Position numbers and translations under genes: made by a program. DNA of 5,234 nt, taken from contig CALBBS010000154.1 of assembly GCA_937926845.1 (NCBI GenBank), positions 1-5,234 on the forward strand. Reading direction: 5' to 3'. Position 1 is the first letter of the stretch. Every line of letters starts with the position of its first letter. This stretch comes from an uncultured Atopobium sp. (GTDB lineage: Bacteria; Actinomycetota; Coriobacteriia; Coriobacteriales; Atopobiaceae). This document shows, piece after piece, positions 4,942 to 5,234 of the stretch. Below the pieces are notes generated by a model that was given only the letters and a program-made list of their open reading frames with translations, did no database searches and was not told the origin of the DNA.

Positions 4942-5234
4942 CAAATAACCGCACTCAAATAATTAATAAATTGATGAGAAGGTTTAATCTATCTCGGCAA
5001 CAACTCATAGCGGTTACTGCTGTGGTTGCCCTAGCTATTGTGTCGGTAGTTGTATGTATTGGAATAATTTCTGCTGGAACATCAGAGTCTTTTGATAGGT
5101 CACATACTCAAGCAGACTCTACGCAAGGAGTGACTGTTGCAGAAAATCCGCAACATACGCAAGAAGATAATGCTACAGATCAGCCAGGAGCTGATCAAAA
5201 GATTAAAGAAGCCTCTCCCCAAATGATGGTTCAT
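4929..5234 (+). CDS. Single-pass membrane protein with extracytoplasmic linker (N-terminal 102 residues, cut by window end)
   Basis: I cannot name this gene from the visible part. The frame is open from ATG at 4929 to the window end. Residues 1-26 are a polar, positively charged cytoplasmic tail (Arg8, Lys14, Arg17, Arg18, Arg23). Residues about 27-50 form one hydrophobic membrane segment (IAVTAVVALAIVSVVVCIGI and following). No lipoprotein box or clear signal-peptidase site is seen, so it is probably membrane-anchored with the C-terminus outside. Residues 51-98 are a low-complexity linker rich in Ser, Thr, Gln, Asp and Glu, with HTQAD (59-63) and HTQED (76-80). Four of five Arg codons are AGA, AGG or CGG, unlike mihF upstream, which suggests low expression or a different origin. 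One hypothesis is ComEA, a competence DNA receptor with a similar anchor and linker, whose SLBB domain often starts near a VH motif like the final residues here. A cell-wall enzyme is also possible. Confidence 0.8.
   Translation, partial: MAQISNNRTQIINKLMRRFNLSRQQLIAVTAVVALAIVSVVVCIGIISAGTSESFDRSHTQADSTQGVTVAENPQHTQEDNATDQPGADQKIKEASPQMMVH
5178..5196. repeat. 7-base inverted repeat inside the linker coding region
   Basis: GATCAGC (5178-5184) and GCTGATC (5190-5196) flank a 5-base spacer inside codons for the acidic linker (around TDQPGADQ). In mRNA this would be a compact hairpin about 250 bases after the start codon. No T-tract follows, so it is not a terminator. It may simply reflect repeated Asp-Gln and Ala-Asp codons. 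Confidence 0.3.

Noticed and set aside
1..5234. CRISPR array, tRNA or rRNA gene, insertion sequence or attachment site
   Set aside because: No spaced direct repeats, tRNA-like cloverleaf, transposase motifs or terminal repeats were seen on either strand.

Overview
The window is a chromosomal stretch from an actinobacterium. The best guess is class Coriobacteriia, family Atopobiaceae (an Atopobium/Lancefieldella-like organism). The evidence is a clear actinobacterial integration host factor gene (mihF) directly upstream of gmk and rpoZ, together with moderate base composition and codon use, well below the GC of most actinobacteria. The genus cannot be fixed from this sequence alone. All recognisable genes lie on the + strand.

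Bases 1-2080 are the end of a pyrimidine biosynthesis operon. It holds the C-terminal part of pyrK (iron-sulfur/flavin electron-transfer subunit), then pyrD (class 1B dihydroorotate dehydrogenase) and pyrF (orotidine-5'-phosphate decarboxylase). Each junction is a 7-base stop/start overlap. PyrK and PyrD form one NAD-linked enzyme making orotate; PyrF makes UMP after a phosphoribosyl transfer (PyrE) that is not encoded here.

Bases 2081-2243 are an intergenic leader with three small inverted repeats and a weak candidate promoter for mihF. I see no convincing rho-independent terminator after pyrF.

Bases 2244-4664 are a second tightly packed operon: mihF (nucleoid-associated protein), gmk (guanylate kinase), rpoZ (RNA polymerase omega) and thiI (tRNA 4-thiouridine synthase). 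The first two junctions overlap by one base and the rpoZ-thiI gap is 5 bases. The operon ends at a good rho-independent terminator at 4717-4745. It joins chromosome architecture, GTP supply, RNA polymerase assembly and tRNA modification, all tied to growth.

Bases 4665-4928 hold that terminator and an AT-rich region with several dyad symmetries but no gene. At 4929 an AT-richer gene begins and runs off the window. It encodes a single-pass membrane protein with a hydrophilic outer linker; a ComEA-like competence protein is one hypothesis. A perfect 9-base inverted repeat flanks its start codon and takes in part of its Shine-Dalgarno sequence. That is the most intriguing structure in the window. 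Otherwise the region is ordinary housekeeping DNA, and I found no evidence of a defence system, mobile element, CRISPR array or RNA gene.
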